NCBI RefSeq assembly: GCF_026151205.1
Contig: NC_087075.1
Span: 6,158,858-6,218,857, forward strand
Direction of reading: 5' to 3'
Source: Bolinopsis microptera
Taxonomy: Eukaryota > Ctenophora > Tentaculata > Lobata > Bolinopsidae
Length of the DNA: 60,000 nucleotides
This document shows, piece by piece, positions 32,635 to 43,149 of the stretch; the stretch's first letter is position 1; each line of letters starts with the position of its first letter. The notes under the pieces are model-generated. The model saw nothing but the letters and a program-made list of their open reading frames with translations. It had not been told where the DNA came from and ran no database searches. The position numbers and the translations under genes were made by a program.

Positions 32635-33622
32635 CTACCCTAGAATGGGGGAACTTCGCCATGTTTTACAGCTATTTCATGTTATTTAGAAAATACGACA
32701 CGAGTACTTGAAAAAGTTTATAGCTCATAATAGTCAGCTAGATTGGTGCCACTGAAATCAGGGCGAAGTTACCCTGCAATATGGGGTAACTTCGCCATTC
32801 TGAAACTATACCATATTTTTTTTACCAAACTTCGCCGAACAAATGGGATCAGAATTCTGATCCCATTTGTTCGGCAAAGTTTGGCGCGAAATTCGCGCGC
32901 GGCTGGCGAAGTCACGCACGTGTATTGGCGAAGTTCGACTACATTTCTACTTCATCCCGGCGATGTTACCCGCAGCATGGCGATGTTACCCCCGCGACCA
33001 AATTGCCCATTGTAACACGCAGGCTAGGGCTAGATAAATAAAATTGGCAGGTACATCAAGGAAATATAATTGAGTTTCGAGTGGTATGGTGCTTAGCACC
33101 GAATATATGGTATAGTTTCAGAATGGCGAAGTTACCCCATATTGCAGGGTAACTTCGCCCTGATTTCAGTGGCACCAATCTAGCTGACTATTATGAGCTA
33201 TAAACTTTTTCAAGTACTCGTGTCGTATTTTCTAAATAACATGAATAGAGGGTAACTTCGCCACACACAAATTTGAAAACTTTATAATATCAGTTGTGTG
33301 TATGATGGCTAACTAAATTCACCCTTAAATGAACAGGACATATGCTAATGATGTCACACAGAATTTATTAAGGATGTAATTGTAAAATAATGGAAATATG
33401 CAAGCGGGAAGTTTTAGTCACTTTATTGCATTATTTCATGTTGCCTGAGGTTAATTAACATAGTAAACGTTTATTTTTGAATAGGAATACCTTTATAACC
33501 ATTTGTTCAACACAATACTATACAAAAACTAGATCTCCTAACAATTCAACACAGTAAAATGATTATTTGAAAAATAGTGGCGAAGTTCCCCGACAAGGCG
33601 ATTTTACCCCAATCTACGGTAG
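32635..33622. mobile_element. Foldback element with TTAA flanks
   Basis: TTAA at 32631-32634 and 33623-33626 flanks inverted ends CTACCCTAGAATGGGG and CTACCGTAGATTGGGG. Inside, two arms of about 130 bases (near 32687-32817 and 33100-33242) are essentially exact inverted copies, and GGCGAAGTTACCCC recurs many times in both orientations. A related sequence at 37090-37215 (inverted) lacks the insert. TTAA is the piggyBac target, but no transposase is present. Confidence 0.8.
32834..32875. repeat. 42-bp perfect palindrome
   Basis: A self-complementary sequence with no spacer, centred on GAATTC, each half running from GCCGAACAAATGGGATCA to the centre. It sits between the long arms of the foldback element. 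Confidence 0.95.
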
Positions 33623-34162
33623 TTAACTAATTAAGATGCTAGCTTTGGAAATCCAATCAGCTCCGACAACTAAGAACCAACCATAACATATACCCGACAA
33701 CTAAGAACCTTTGGAGATATTTTAAAGTTGTTTAGAGTAAAGACGATTTTTTTGAGAAAAGCGGGTATGATCACACGTCGCCACTCACATTACCACAGCT
33801 GGTGAAAGGACCCAAGCGCTATTAAGCTTTTATGAGCCCTGGTTGGCTGCTGAGAGTGGCGACGGGTCCGGGGTCTGAAATTAATTTTATTTTCCTTATA
33901 TTCCAGTAAAATTAAGTTATATGATTGTCATGCGATATTGTCAAAGCTGCTCGCAATACATAATTGGTTATAAAATTGTTAAATATGCTCGCTCACTTTT
34001 AGATACCGAATGTATATGTTCATATTAGCTCATAACGTTGTTACCTACCTTAGCATGGAGCTTTAGCTGACTCTTAATCATAAAGGTGAGAGTACATCTG
34101 TTTCATTGGTGACTGAAGTGACTACGATCTACACACCAGAAGAGTAAAGAGTGGAGACGGCT

Positions 34163-34374
34163 ATGGAAGAACAAATGAAATCAGCGCAGGCCAGTTTGGT
34201 TTTGTTGTTGAAGCACAACAAAGAAATGTCTGAGAAGATCACAGCCCTGGAACTAGAGAACCGAGAGATCAAGAAGAATGCTGGCAATGTTCAGGAGCGG
34301 ATCCAGGAGAATAAAGCGAAGTAGGAGGATATGAACAAGGAAGCAGTAGAGTTGTTCCAGCGGATGACAATATA
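34163..34374 (+). pseudogene. Coiled-coil coding relic with in-frame stop
   Basis: ATG at 34163 gives 53 codons rich in Glu, Lys and Leu (EMSEKITALELENREIKK), then TAG at 34322. The same frame continues after the stop with EDMNKEAVELFQRM before running into a repeat. The continuity suggests one coiled-coil segment broken by a nonsense change. It resembles gag-like or ORF1-like coiled coils of retroelements, but no family can be assigned. Confidence 0.45.
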
Positions 34375-34434
34375 TCCAATGGATTATTTAAATTCACCTT
34401 ATGAAATCTGTCAAATTAGATGTACTTATGGCTT

Positions 34435-34530
34435 ACTGGGCGGCGCTCAGCCTGCACTGTCATTCCGCCGAATCTATATCTATGATTATGGACATAAATA
34501 TGATAGCCTGAGGTCCCCAGGTAACTTATG
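34435..34530. repeat. Dispersed repeat, inverted copy
   Basis: Contains GCACTGTCATTCCGCCGAAT, GGACATAAATATGATAGCCT and GAGGTCCCCAGGTAA. Inverted, these match the GGGGACCCCAGGCTATTATG and GGCGGAATGA words near 1195-1250 and 30190-30245. A fragment, GGCGCTAAGCCTGTCACTCC, also occurs near 58290. This is a small non-coding family, perhaps a MITE. Confidence 0.6.
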
Positions 34531-34534
34531 GCTT

Positions 34535-35660
34535 GACTTGGTTACAGGATGGTCTCTAGGTTTGAATTTCACAGTTTTAACTTTGTGGTTCCACAGCTCA
34601 TCGAAGCTTATGAGGCCGCCGGATTTGATGGATTGCGGGATCTCCGGTTTTGAAGAGCCTGCCAGCTTTCCTCCGTATGTTGGCAGCATACCAGGGAACT
34701 GCTTCTCGGCATGGCGGGCCACTTGGGGAGCAAAGTCCACAATAGATATTGACGGAATATGCTGCCATGATCTAAGGAACTGAACGTAACCCGATGCCCA
34801 TTCATGCAGGTAGAGGACCTTAAACCCTACACATATTCCATGTGGACACTGTGAGAAGTCCACCACTCTTCTCAGCAATCTGTACAAACTTTTTAGTGAA
34901 CGAATAGTGATCTGTGTTCTGTTCTACATCCGCTTTTCTGCTTGGGGATGTTCCACAAGTCATCAAATTGTATGGAGTAGACATCAGGTTTGCCGTAAGA
35001 GCCTTTATCTATTGCTTTCACGTCAAAGAGGATGACAGGGGGATGCCTCCCACACTCTCTACAGGACAGGAGGTCTTGAGGTGTCTCCTTCATGCCCATA
35101 TAGAGGAGGAAGGCATTCCTTAGGATCATGTTGGTGGTAAGGTGGGGACTGTCAGACTCCATTAGGAAAGTTTCGTCTGTCTCGGATATGGGGTGTCCAA
35201 ACAATGTCAGTCTGGCGAAGATGGTTTCCAGAAGCTGACAGTCTACAATTGTATGGTCGTTGTTATTGAACAGTGAACACCCCTTCCGAGACATCGGTGT
35301 ATCGATATGGAGTCTGGCAGGTGAAACAAAACTTAACATGTACAATGTATGTCAACAGTCGTCACTGCCTTCTTCTGTAACCACCTCCCCTGGTTACAGT
35401 GGGTGTAGACTTTGCTCGGAGGGAATAAGTTTTGACAGGGATTTGACTGGTTCCGTCTTACACACGAGTGGAATGCGTTTGTTTGCTATCGCATGTTTTA
35501 GCATACGCTCTACAGTTGAATCACCTCTCGGTGGATATTACATAGGCAGCCCCGAGGCAGATAAATCAAATTCATCGAAGGACAGAGAGGATCTCAACAG
35601 CTGGTGGACACGGACGGGTACATCTACTCCAGAAAGAAAGCTAAAGATACAGCCATGACC
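34535..35660 (-). pseudogene. KDZ transposase / HMGXB3-like relic
   Basis: Two minus-strand open stretches, 35345-34893 and 34887-34535, form one degraded coding region. The upstream piece has CRECGRHPPVILFDVKAID, a Cys-pair plus Asp pattern; the downstream piece has CPHGICVGFKVLYLHEWASG, SISIVDFAPQVARH and GHRVTF-type flanks. The CPHG followed by VDxAxxVAxH pattern is that of KDZ (Kyakuja-Dileera-Zisupton) transposases and the related HMG-box-containing 3-like proteins abundant in marine invertebrates. A stop near 34890 and further breaks at 35360-35540 mark it as dead. Assignment is from motif memory only. Confidence 0.5.
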
Positions 35661-36150
35661 AGAGGCGGCTATTGAGGGCGTCCAGGCGTCCGTGGACACC
35701 CTAAAATTATTATTTGGTGGCTGATGCTTGAAAATACAAATAGTGATTAGTATAAATGGTATTCGGAAATATCTAACCGCAATATAAAGCTCTCTATTCA
35801 TTCAAACGTTCGAATGTAAGCGCACGCATGATGTTTGTGCAATTTTGTGTTGTAGGGTGTCCAATCCTCGTTTGGACAACTAAGACGCGCAGTTTTAACA
35901 CATGGTTAATTGTAAACGATACAAAGCACATCTTAAGCGCATCCACTACAGGTAATTTATATGATTTGGTTGTCCAGGACACCTTGCAATCTGAACTGTA
36001 ATTATGATACTGCGCGGCTGAGATCTTACACGTGTGTGTCCTGTTTCACTCATGTTATAAGTTTTTGTTTTTGTTTATTTGCTTTCGCCTGTGACACATT
36101 ACATATACATGAGGCACTGTGGCCTGTGTGTAACTGTAATGTCCCCCCAG
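35661..36150. repeat. Repeat also present inverted at 39.7-39.95 kb
   Basis: The stretch around 35930-36130 (TTTATATGATTTGGTTGTCC, CATGTTATAAGTTTTTG, ACATGAGGCACTGTGGCCTG) recurs in inverted order at about 39725-39960. It directly precedes the FLYWCH-MULE relic and is probably the 5' part of the same element family. Confidence 0.7.
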
Positions 36151-36159
36151 TCGGTCGGA

Positions 36160-36958
36160 CACCCAACAAAACTGCCAGCCAGCTCCCACGAGCCGCCTCT
36201 GCAGCCATCTACTCTGCTTGGCGATGCCGGAAGCACAACCCTCCTACCAAGTGTCCCAATCATGCCTACCTCAACCTGTCAGATAACTCTTTATCCCTTG
36301 GCTCCAAACTCCACAACCACCCTGCTGACAACGCTGCTCCACAGAAGCGTGAAGTCCTCTCCTCACTGAAGCGGAAAGCTGCTGAACAGCCCTTGTCGGT
36401 GACCCAGAACCTCCTCTCTGAAGTTCTAGCAGATCCAACCTCAGAAGCTAATCAGACGCTACCGAACATGGAATCCCTCGCTCGGGTGGTACAACGCAGT
36501 AGAGCCAAGGCGTCCGGATCTGCACAGCACTCTGAAGCGAAGACCTCATAAGAATTCCTCCTTCCCTCTACCTGCACCTCCACGAGACGGGACGAGCCCT
36601 TTGTTCTCTTCGACGGGAAGACAGTGAGGAAAGGGTTCCTCCCAAGTTTCCTTTGACGTTCTGGAATCACTATTCCAAGACGTTGGAGGATCCGGAGTTT
36701 CCTCGGACCTCTAACATGGTCGAGGGTTTTCATCGTGGATTTAAATCCAGGGTGAATCGACGGGAGCAGCAGGTAATCACTGATTACCATATCGATCGAC
36801 TGGGTGTTGCAAAAACTCCTTCTAAGAAAAGGATTAAAAGGAAAACTTCCAATGACCAGTTGTTCCATATCTGTTCCAAATACTTGGATTGCTCTAGCAA
36901 GGTTGACTATCTGTTTGAGATTGCCAAATACGTTGGCCATGAGATTGATATTGAGTAA
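36160..36958 (+). pseudogene. FLYWCH zinc finger / MULE transposase relic
   Basis: Frame to 36551 encodes a FLYWCH-type finger: YSAWRCRKHNPPTKCPNHAY then LHNHPAD. FLYWCH-MULE elements carry such a finger before the DDE core. After a frame change, EPFVLFDGKTVRKGFLPS resembles the segment preceding the core. The frame at 36635-36958 then carries FPRTSNMVEGFHRGFKSRV, the Asn-Val-Glu-Gly region of the MULE C-terminus. The intervening DDE core is missing, so this copy is internally deleted and frameshifted. It ends in TAA at about 36956. Confidence 0.6.
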
Positions 36959-37089
36959 TGTATTCTGTATGTAATTATTATGTTGAGTTTGAGCTATCAT
37001 TATCTTGAAAAATATCTTTGTCTCAATTAATAAGTGTAAATATATATACAGCACAGCTGTGAAATCAGTGGACACCTGAATGTTTAAGG

Positions 37090-37216
37090 TATCTCCAGAG
37101 GTTCCTAGTTGTCGGGGATATGTAATGATTGGTTCCTAGTTGTTGGAGCTGATTGGATTTCCCAAGCTTGCATGTTAATTAGTTAACTAGGTAAAATTGA
37201 CAGGTTCCTATTTGTC
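37090..37216. repeat. Inverted copy of the 32.6/33.65-kb flank (empty site)
   Basis: Reverse-complemented, this reads GACGGACAAATAGGAACCTG, TCAATTTTACCTAG, TTAACTAATTAACATGC and CCAATCAGCTCC. The same order is seen on either side of the foldback element at 32635-33622. It is therefore a related copy without the insertion. The extra CCTAG at the site could be a footprint or simple divergence. Confidence 0.75.
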
Positions 37217-37740
37217 CGTCAGCCTCTCAACCTGATTCAGGATAGGTTCATCAACAGTAGATGGATTCTTACTGTCTTTCGATTCTGGTTTTACATTAAT
37301 AAAGAGCTGGGGCGCAATTTGCGTGACATACTGATTTGTAATCAGTTCATGAATGCAGCAACCTTTGATGCTCTTACCAACAAACAGCTTTGTTAAGACT
37401 CTACCCAATTTTGAGTAATAGGAGCACCTTTCGTCGTTTTTTTCTGGTACCCTGATTCGGACAGATGTCGCTGTCGGACAGATGTCGCTGTCGGACAGGA
37501 GTCGTGTTACCGCACCTTTCTGAAGCAGCTAGGGCAACCGAAAATAAAAGATCTTCTGGTCTGATTTGTTCAGGTCTTCTACATTTCCATTAAAAAACAC
37601 CACTATGGGATACTGGGAAGCCTGACATAATTTCCTTATGCTGTCTCCTCGATCGTTCGAGAGCGTGGAGAGGAACAATTCGTCTACCTTAAAGGTAGGT
37701 AAGCCGGATATTTTGGCCTTCTTACTGCTTAGCCCCGTCC
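37217..37740 (-). pseudogene. Unrecognised coding relic with one stop
   Basis: A continuous minus-strand frame with protein-like composition: PTFKVDELFLSTLSNDRG, YPIVVFFNGNVEDLNKS, KIFYFRLP, then TAG, then LLQKGAVTRLLSDSDI, VRIRVPEKNDERCSYYS, LGRVLTKLFVGKSIKG, and a stop at 37217. The RVPxK...LGRVLTKLF pattern faintly recalls BEN-domain proteins but is not convincing. The segment GACAGCGACATCTGTCCGAC within it recurs at 39490-39520. It may be a captured gene fragment inside a transposon, or a host gene inactivated by one stop. Confidence 0.4.
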
Positions 37741-38082
37741 ACGTTTGTTTGCAAAACCTCGGTAAAACTCGGCTTGGTAAAGTTTTTATCGTACATTTTG
37801 AACGTTAAGATCCGACGGTTTCGATTTGAATCAGTAAAATGTACTACTATGATATGCCTTCAAACTAGTGATTTGACTTTACATATTGGTGATTTAAGTT
37901 CTGTTAGACGACACTGCAATTCAAACATCAAGCATTTGTGAGATCAATTATCAATAACCGTTGCATAGAACAAATTATTTAGATGGATTTGAGCATGACG
38001 AGTGACGAGATATGTAACTCGAGATCATCCAATCATAAACTGTGAACTGAACCCATAAAACCGGCAATATCCAAGTATCCCG

Positions 38083-38242
38083 ATGGCCGACAGGCGACAC
38101 GTGTTCTCGAACAGTTTTTGCACTTGTACTAACCGATTTGACAGTGCTGCATGTCTTAATATCAGGTTTCTTGATATACGGCTTCTTGATAACAGCTTTC
38201 TTGATAGCAGGAATGCTCTCAATCTTCGGATTACTCTTTGGC
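38083..38242 (-). other. Possible lysine-rich exon
   Basis: Minus-strand frame after a good acceptor (polypyrimidine then TTTTAG at 38243): KSNPKIESIPAIKKAVIKKP then YIKKPDIK, a low-complexity Lys/Pro/Ile repeat. A small exon with donor GTAAGT ends near 38393 and joins in frame (SDDFLP). This could be the upstream part of the relic ending at 37217. Support is only splice signals and composition. Confidence 0.25.
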
Positions 38243-38442
38243 TAAAAAACAATAGTTATTTTAATGAAGGTATATACCGAATGAAAACGAATGTAGGATA
38301 GTACACATTGCTGCGATAAGTTATGAAGCGTGTAACAACATACTATGTTACATCGATTCTTTGACATTTGACAAGATATACTTACAGGAAGAAAATCATC
38401 CGAGATCGAACTGTGTGCTGTCAAGTAGCCTCTTCTTTACAA

Positions 38443-39484
38443 ATTTCTTGTTCTGCAGAACAGTTATTATTATTATTTAGATAATGGATGCACGAATAAG
38501 AAAGTGTTCCTGTTTAGAAAGTGTTAGAATAATCACGTGAAAGCTAAAGAAGATCAGACCAGCACCAGAAAGTCGTTGTTTATGTTCATTGTTCATAGTA
38601 AATAGTAACTCATACGATACATGGTTCTAGTGACCGAGATCACTAGGATAGATCATATTATTATGGTTGTTTTGAACAAGGTCTTGGAGCAATTCGTTCA
38701 TTTGTGATGAAATATTGTTCCTGGGCAGGTAACAGTTAAATCGAATAAGTTTTGGGATGTAAGTCAAAACCGTGTAAATCTATTAAGTTGATTAACCAAA
38801 TAATGGCATAGGTGGTGTCCAACCGTGTTCATGTCACGGCGCAAAGGCTCAGGTCGTTGCACTTTTAAGAATAACAATTTTAATGATTGTGAACCACTTA
38901 CAACTGGTGCAGCTGGCAACCTCTGAGTTACGGATTTCGTCTCTACTACATCGGCTAAACGTTTACTCTGCGGTTAGATGTGTCCCATTAGCTTCAATCA
39001 AAATCTATAAGTCGATCGTGATAGTTAAAGTATTAGGAAATAGTTTGGCCCCACCACTAAAATCTTGTTTTAAGAAACACCAATAAAAGCAACACTTTTG
39101 GTTCATACCTTTACGTAAAAAAGCATGTAACTTTTCACGTTTGTTATATCAGATATAATGGTCACCACGTCATCATTCTGTCGAGTCCAAGTTCCTGCAA
39201 TTTATACTCTATAAATGAAAATCGATGATATCAATCACAAACAATCTTCGTAACTTAACTTGTTACAATATTTTAATTGCATAACTTGACAAAGACTCAC
39301 CACTACGTTCCCTATACAGTAGCTTATGATATCAGTCAGTAGCTCTCCATTCATTCAATCGTTCAAATACTAACTTTCAGCAGACAAAGCTCCAAACTTT
39401 TACTATGCAGTCTATACAATGTAATTCAGATAATATTATAATTTTAATAGACTCAAAATTAAATAACATTAAAAGAGTTTGGTA
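38443..39484. other. No gene recognised
   Basis: AT-rich interval between the two inverted copies of the MULE-associated repeat. Nothing assignable was seen. Confidence 0.45.
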
Positions 39485-39960
39485 ACACGACATCTGTCCG
39501 ACAGCGACATCTGTCCGACAGCACAGAGGCGGCTCGTGGGAGCTGGCTGGCAGTTTTGTTGGGTGTCCGACCGACTGGGGGAGGGGGGCTTGGGGCCGCC
39601 CCAAGCTCCCCCCCCCCCCCCTAAACTGCCGATGTCTATTCACTGATGACTGCATACAATACCATTACCATAGCAGAGAGTTAATTAATTAAATAAATTA
39701 TTCCAACGTACATTACCATTACAGTTACACACAGGCCACAGTGCCTCATGTATGTAATGTGTCACAGGCGACAGCAAATAAACAAAAACAAAAACTTATA
39801 ACATGAGTGAAACAGGACACACACGTGTACGAGTACGATCTCAGCCGCGCAGTATCATAACAGTTCAGATAATTGCAAGGTGTCCTGACAACCAAATCAT
39901 ATAGATTACCTTTAGTGGATGGTCTTGATGTGCTTTGTACCGTTTGCAATTAATAGACAG
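39485..39960. repeat. Inverted partial duplicate of the 35.9-37.5 kb region
   Basis: Contains ACATCTGTCCGACAGCGACA (compare 37460-37500 inverted), then CAGAGGCGGCTCGTGGGAGC to GGTCGGACACCC-complement (compare 36148-36205). After a C-run and unrelated sequence (about 39583-39724) come the complements of 35930-36130. The order shows a rearranged or deleted copy of the same element in opposite orientation. Confidence 0.75.
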
Positions 39961-40837
39961 TTTTTGGGAGTTCCAAATAATTTCTGATTATTCTGATTTC
40001 TTGCGACAAATGATACTGCACTGTTAGGATAAACTGTATGTATTTAGGTGTATGCATGGTTTTCAATAAACATTGAGTAGGTGACGACAGATAATTCCTA
40101 TCGTGAGGTTTAAAATGATCATTCGTGTTTGAGGCACCATTTTCAGCCATGTTTTTGTTTTAAACGAACAAAATTAAGTGGTTGAATAATGAATATGTGG
40201 GACATCCCAATGATTTCATGGAACTTTGGATTGAAGAAATTGACATTAAGAATAGAAAAACTGGAAGGTTATTTTTAAAATGCATGTTATCATGAAGTAG
40301 TAAGAATGTTGAGCAAGTTGACCTTGTATTACAGATATTGAAATCAGTTCCAAATCAGGTTATAAAAAGGTGCGGTGCACTTTCCGCTGGATAATTAAAA
40401 TAACAAGATTAATTTTACGGTTTCAAAAAAATATAAATTGATTGAGATAAAACATTTTTACATGTAACTTGAAGTTGCTGTCAAAAATTGTTTCACCGTT
40501 TTGTAGGATTCAGTTTTAGCATGTACATTAGTTTATGTAAATTTTAAGTTGTTTTTATCTCAAAGAAGTGTCAAAGTGATCTTTGTAAATTATTTTTTGT
40601 ATCGTCAAGATGAGGTGATGGATCCAGCTTTACAAATGTGGTTTTAAAATTCTGAAGTTGCAAAATCGGTAACCAAAAGCGGAACTAATTTCGATATATA
40701 ACTTGTACTACATTTCCATGTAATGCGAGAGAATGACATTAAACTCAAAGTATAAAATATAACACAAAACAAAAATCCTTTGTAAGTTGTACTCTTACAT
40801 TTTTAACGAGGTGAGAATTATCGCCCACCACCGCAAT
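39961..40837. other. No gene recognised
   Basis: AT-rich sequence with no domain, element end or RNA gene that I can identify. Confidence 0.45.
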
Positions 40838-41164
40838 CGTCTACTGATATTACCTGGGGACCCCATATTATTACTGATAGCGATCATCTACTGATATTAC
40901 CTGGGGACCCCATATTATTACTGATAGCGATCGTCTACTGATATTACCTGGGGACCCCATATTATTACTGATAGCGATCATCTACTGATATTACCTGGGG
41001 ACCCCATATTATTACTGACTGCGATCATCTACTGATATTACCTGGGGACCCCATATTATTACTGACCGCGATCGTCTACTGATATTACCTGGGGACCCCA
41101 TATTATTACTGATAGCGATCGTCTACTGATATTACCTGGGGACCCCATATTATTACTGATAGCG
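40838..41164. repeat. 47-bp tandem array, seven copies
   Basis: Unit CGATC(A/G)TCTACTGATATTAC CTGGGGACCCCATATTATTA CTGATAG, almost invariant; two copies have GACTG or GACCG in place of GATAG. The core CTGGGGACCCCA is palindromic and also appears in the dispersed repeat near 1195 and 34505. Confidence 0.95.
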
Positions 41165-41235
41165 TTTTAAATCTGATCGGGCTCCTTTCAAGTCCCTCAG
41201 TTCCTCGGCCCACAAATGGGCGAAAATTATAATCT

Positions 41236-41886
41236 GAGTGTAACTCCTTGAGCCAGGCTAGTTTGCCGGATAATCCGAGTGTAACTCCTTGAGCCAGGCT
41301 AGTTTGCCGGATAATCCGAGTGTAACTCCTTGAGCTAGGCTAGTTTGCCGGATAATCCGAGTGTAACTCCTTGAGCCAGGCTAGTTTGCCGGATAATCCG
41401 AGTGTAACTCCTTGAGCCAGGCTAGTTTGCCGGATAATCCGACTGTAACTCCTTGAGCCAGGCTAGTTTGCCGGATAATCCGAGTGTAACTCCTTGAGCC
41501 AGGCTAGTTTGCCGGATAATCCGAGTGTAACTCCTTGAGCCAGGCTAGTTTGCCAGATAATCCGAGTGTAACTCCTTGAGCCAGGCTAGTTTGCCAAATA
41601 ACCCGAGTGTAACTCCTTGAGCCAGGCTAGTTTGCCGGATAATCCGAGTGTAACTCCTTGAGCCAGGCTAGTTTGCCGGATAATCCGAGTGTAACTCCTT
41701 GAGCCAGGCTAGTTTGCCGGATAATCTGAGTGTAACTCCTTGAGTCAGGCTAGTTTGCCGGATAATCCGAGTGTAACTCCTTGAGCCAGGCTAGTTTGCC
41801 GGATAATCCGAGTGTAACTCCTTGAGCCAGGCTAGTTTGCCGGATAATCCGAGTGTAACTCCTTGAGCCAGGCTAGTTTGCCGGAT
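41236..41886. repeat. 41-bp tandem array, about 16 copies
   Basis: Unit TAATCCGAGTGTAACTCCTT GAGCCAGGCTAGTTTGCCGG A with a handful of point changes (CCAAATAACC, CTGAG, GAGTCAGG). Near-identity suggests recent amplification or conversion. Separated from the 47-bp array by about 70 bases of unique sequence. Confidence 0.95.
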
Positions 41887-42327
41887 TTTAAATCGGGTCT
41901 CCCAATTCTCACATCTTCCGCTCTCTCCGTTTCCCAACGAATGACGAGCTGCAAAACTTAACCACACAATCGCGTCCATTCCTTCAAAACGTAAATATTG
42001 GAAATTGACATAAATTAACTATGACAGAAATCCTAACAGTCAGATACAAGATTTGGGGCAACCAACTATGAACTATCTAACTATACTTTCTTCTCAGTCC
42101 CAGCAGACAAGGAGGGCTGGACAATCGAGACGGTGTGCTGAGTGCTCGAGGACGTATTTCCCGCTACTTGCAATAACAACTGCATTAGATTATCGACTGC
42201 ATTAGATTATCGATGATGCTGGGAGTAAACCAGTTGTAAAGAGGGGCACTAAACCAAGTCAACGAAACGCAAGTTTTTAAAGCTATTAATAGAGAGTGAC
42301 TAAAAGTAAAGGATATAAATAGTTATA
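41887..42327. other. No gene recognised
   Basis: Sequence between the 41-bp array and the inverted-repeat transposon. Short duplication of CTGCATTAGATTATCGA near 42180-42213. Nothing else was seen. Confidence 0.5.
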
Positions 42328-43149
42328 TACCTTATCGGACCTTATTTGGACGGAAATTAAATGAACGGACATAATTATGAACGGACATTAATATGAACGC
42401 TAGAAGGCATTCAAAGCCATCAAAAATCCGAATTCTTTTTCTTATTTTTTGACGTTTTTTATTTCAGCAAATGATTTTTAAATCCATTTTTTATACAGTG
42501 GGATTTCGTGCATGAAATACTAATTAGTCCATGCTTAAAGCATCAGTGATTTCTAGCTTTATGGAAACCTTTTTTCATCAAACTACCCCGGTCCTGCATT
42601 TCAGTGTTAACTTTCACAAGCCATTCGGCGTGAAGTGGTTTTATCTTAGACAACTTTAGGTTAACCTTAACATCACGTGGAGCTTTCCTAGCACTGTTTC
42701 ATTACCTCCCCTGAGTAATATGAACTATAACAACGTCGGACAATTTCCTTGGCAACACGATTTACCGTAATATCTAGAGGCTAGAACAAGTTTGTCATGT
42801 TGGCGGGGACTAGCTCATGAACTATGTCATTGAGTACCATAATTTCGTTGACTTTTTTCGCCAAGTGACCCTTGAAAACATCATATACTAGTAAAGTTTT
42901 CTATGCCTCCGGCAGACCAAGGAGAACCGTTCCGTTGTTAACTTACCGCTAACGGCACAATAAAGTTCTTATAGTTGTCATATTCTGAACGAAAAGTTAG
43001 AATTTTTGAAAAAATTTCAACGGACTTTAACTTGGACGGACCTTAAATGAACGGACTTTATTTGAACGGACATTAAGATGAACGTTATATTAGGGCCTCC
43101 GCCCTCCAGCGTTCAATTAATGTCCGTCCAAATAATGTCCGATAAGGTA
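42328..43149. mobile_element. Inverted-repeat DNA transposon, ~822 bp
   Basis: Ends TACCTTATCGGACCTTATTT and its complement finishing at 43149. Subterminal direct repeats of GAACGGACATTA and GGACGGACCTTA face inward from both ends. A TA duplication is possible at the edges. No transposase frame. A right-end fragment recurs at 52264-52353. Confidence 0.8.
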
